Positions 5,179 to 5,773 of a stretch of DNA of 5,773 nucleotides are shown here, piece by piece (the first letter of the stretch is position 1; each line of letters opens with the position of its first letter). This DNA comes from Ignavibacteria bacterium UBA7675 (GTDB lineage Bacteria; Bacteroidota; Ignavibacteria; Kapaibacteriales; UB7675), in NCBI GenBank assembly GCA_002483085.1, contig DLHF01000019.1:1-5773 (forward strand), read 5' to 3'. Both the position numbers and the translations under genes were made by a program. The notes under the pieces are model-generated. The model worked only from the letters and a program-made list of their open reading frames with translations, was not told the origin of the DNA and did no database searches.

Positions 5179-5773
5179 TTACCTAATAATAACTATACGC
5201 GTCGAGGCTTCTTCCGATGGTGAACGCAGGCGCAGCCAGTAGGCACCCGCCGCATATTCTCGAACATTAATGACATGATCGTACCACTTCTCACCGGTTC
5301 CTGTAGTAATATGCTGCCAGCGCCGTAGGTACACCGACCGGCCAGTCATATCCATAAGCTCCAGCGTGTACTCGCCGCTCTCACCCGCCTTCGAGCGAAC
5401 ATTTAGTTCGTCCGATACGGGATTGGGATAACCTCTGACTTCGATCTGTGATACTTTTGTAATTTCCGAGCCGTTTTTCAGTTTTACTTGGCCGTCCTCA
5501 TAGCGAGCACCCTTGATCTCTTTCGGCAGGCTCCAGCTAAAGTCCGATACCTTCACATAGGTGCTGTCAGGGCCTCCGATCAGGTAATCGCCGCGCAATG
5601 TCGCAATGGTCACAACCTGCTCCAATGGTACATTCACATGCTCCATTCGTATGCGGAGCACTCTGTCGTCGCCGTCGTTGTAGCTGTCGATGATTGCCCC
5701 ACCATCAACACTGGTGAGGTCGAGCGCTGAAAGCAGATAACGAATCGTTAACTCGATGGTCGCATCCTCTACC
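5179..5773 (-). CDS. T9SS-exported protein with C-terminal type A sorting domain, N-terminal part beyond the window
   Basis: The frame is open from the right edge to the TAA at 5179-5181, giving 197 residues here. A GTG at 5659-5661 is internal, since protein-like sequence continues upstream to the edge. Residues about 113-197 form a type IX secretion sorting domain: YPNPVSDELNV at 115-125, then EYTLELMDMTGRSV, the YAAGAYWLRL strand and the terminal STRIVIIR. By family knowledge this signal directs the protein through the T9SS across the outer membrane and is then cleaved, with the cargo released or attached to the surface. Residues 1 to about 80 form a beta-rich module (VEDATIELTIRYLLSALDL near the start, GDYLIGG later) that I cannot name; its pattern is loosely like cohesin-type folds. 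The cargo's activity is unknown because its main part is outside. Confidence 0.88.
   Translation of the reverse strand, partial: VEDATIELTIRYLLSALDLTSVDGGAIIDSYNDGDDRVLRIRMEHVNVPLEQVVTIATLRGDYLIGGPDSTYVKVSDFSWSLPKEIKGARYEDGQVKLKNGSEITKVSQIEVRGYPNPVSDELNVRSKAGESGEYTLELMDMTGRSVYLRRWQHITTGTGEKWYDHVINVREYAAGAYWLRLRSPSEEASTRIVIIR

Overview
The window suggests a member of the Bacteroidota/Chlorobi (FCB) group. The clearest sign is a protein ending in a type A sorting domain of the type IX secretion system (T9SS), a system essentially confined to that group. A long two-domain OmpA-family cell-envelope protein next to it fits the same picture. The moderate GC content (about half, by eye), with a COG3903-type LuxR regulator beside T9SS cargo, would suit a Kapabacteria/Ignavibacteria-like lineage, but this placement is inference.

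Layout. (1) 1-1474, plus strand: the C-terminal 490 residues of a large ATPase/TPR/LuxR-type transcription regulator, cut by the left edge. (2) 1475-1927: a convergent intergenic region with two hairpins close to the regulator's end and a degenerate tandem repeat of about 75 bp period. (3) 1928-2377, minus strand: a short TrmO/TsaA-type tRNA methyltransferase with a strong Shine-Dalgarno sequence. (4) 2378-2736: a non-coding stretch with a 32-bp near-palindrome just ahead of trmO and a very GC-rich, hairpin-dense block of unknown nature. (5) 2737-4866, minus strand: an outer-membrane protein with an N-terminal beta-barrel-like region and two OmpA-like domains. (6) 4867-5178: the presumed promoter/leader region of that gene, with a hairpin offering alternative pairing, and a 9-bp-stem hairpin after the next gene. 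(7) 5179-5773, minus strand: the C-terminal part of a T9SS-exported protein, cut by the right edge.

How the genes relate. The three minus-strand genes lie in the same direction, but the gaps (359 bp and 312 bp, both holding hairpins) argue for separate transcription units rather than a tight operon. The OmpA-like protein and the T9SS cargo both belong to the cell envelope or surface. TrmO is a tRNA-modification housekeeping gene, and the LuxR-type regulator is a convergent neighbour with no visible target. I found no CRISPR array, tRNA, rRNA, transposase or complete new multi-gene system. The best leads are non-coding: the GC-rich structured block at 2490-2680, the near-palindrome at 2397-2428 and the tandem repeat at 1659-1798.
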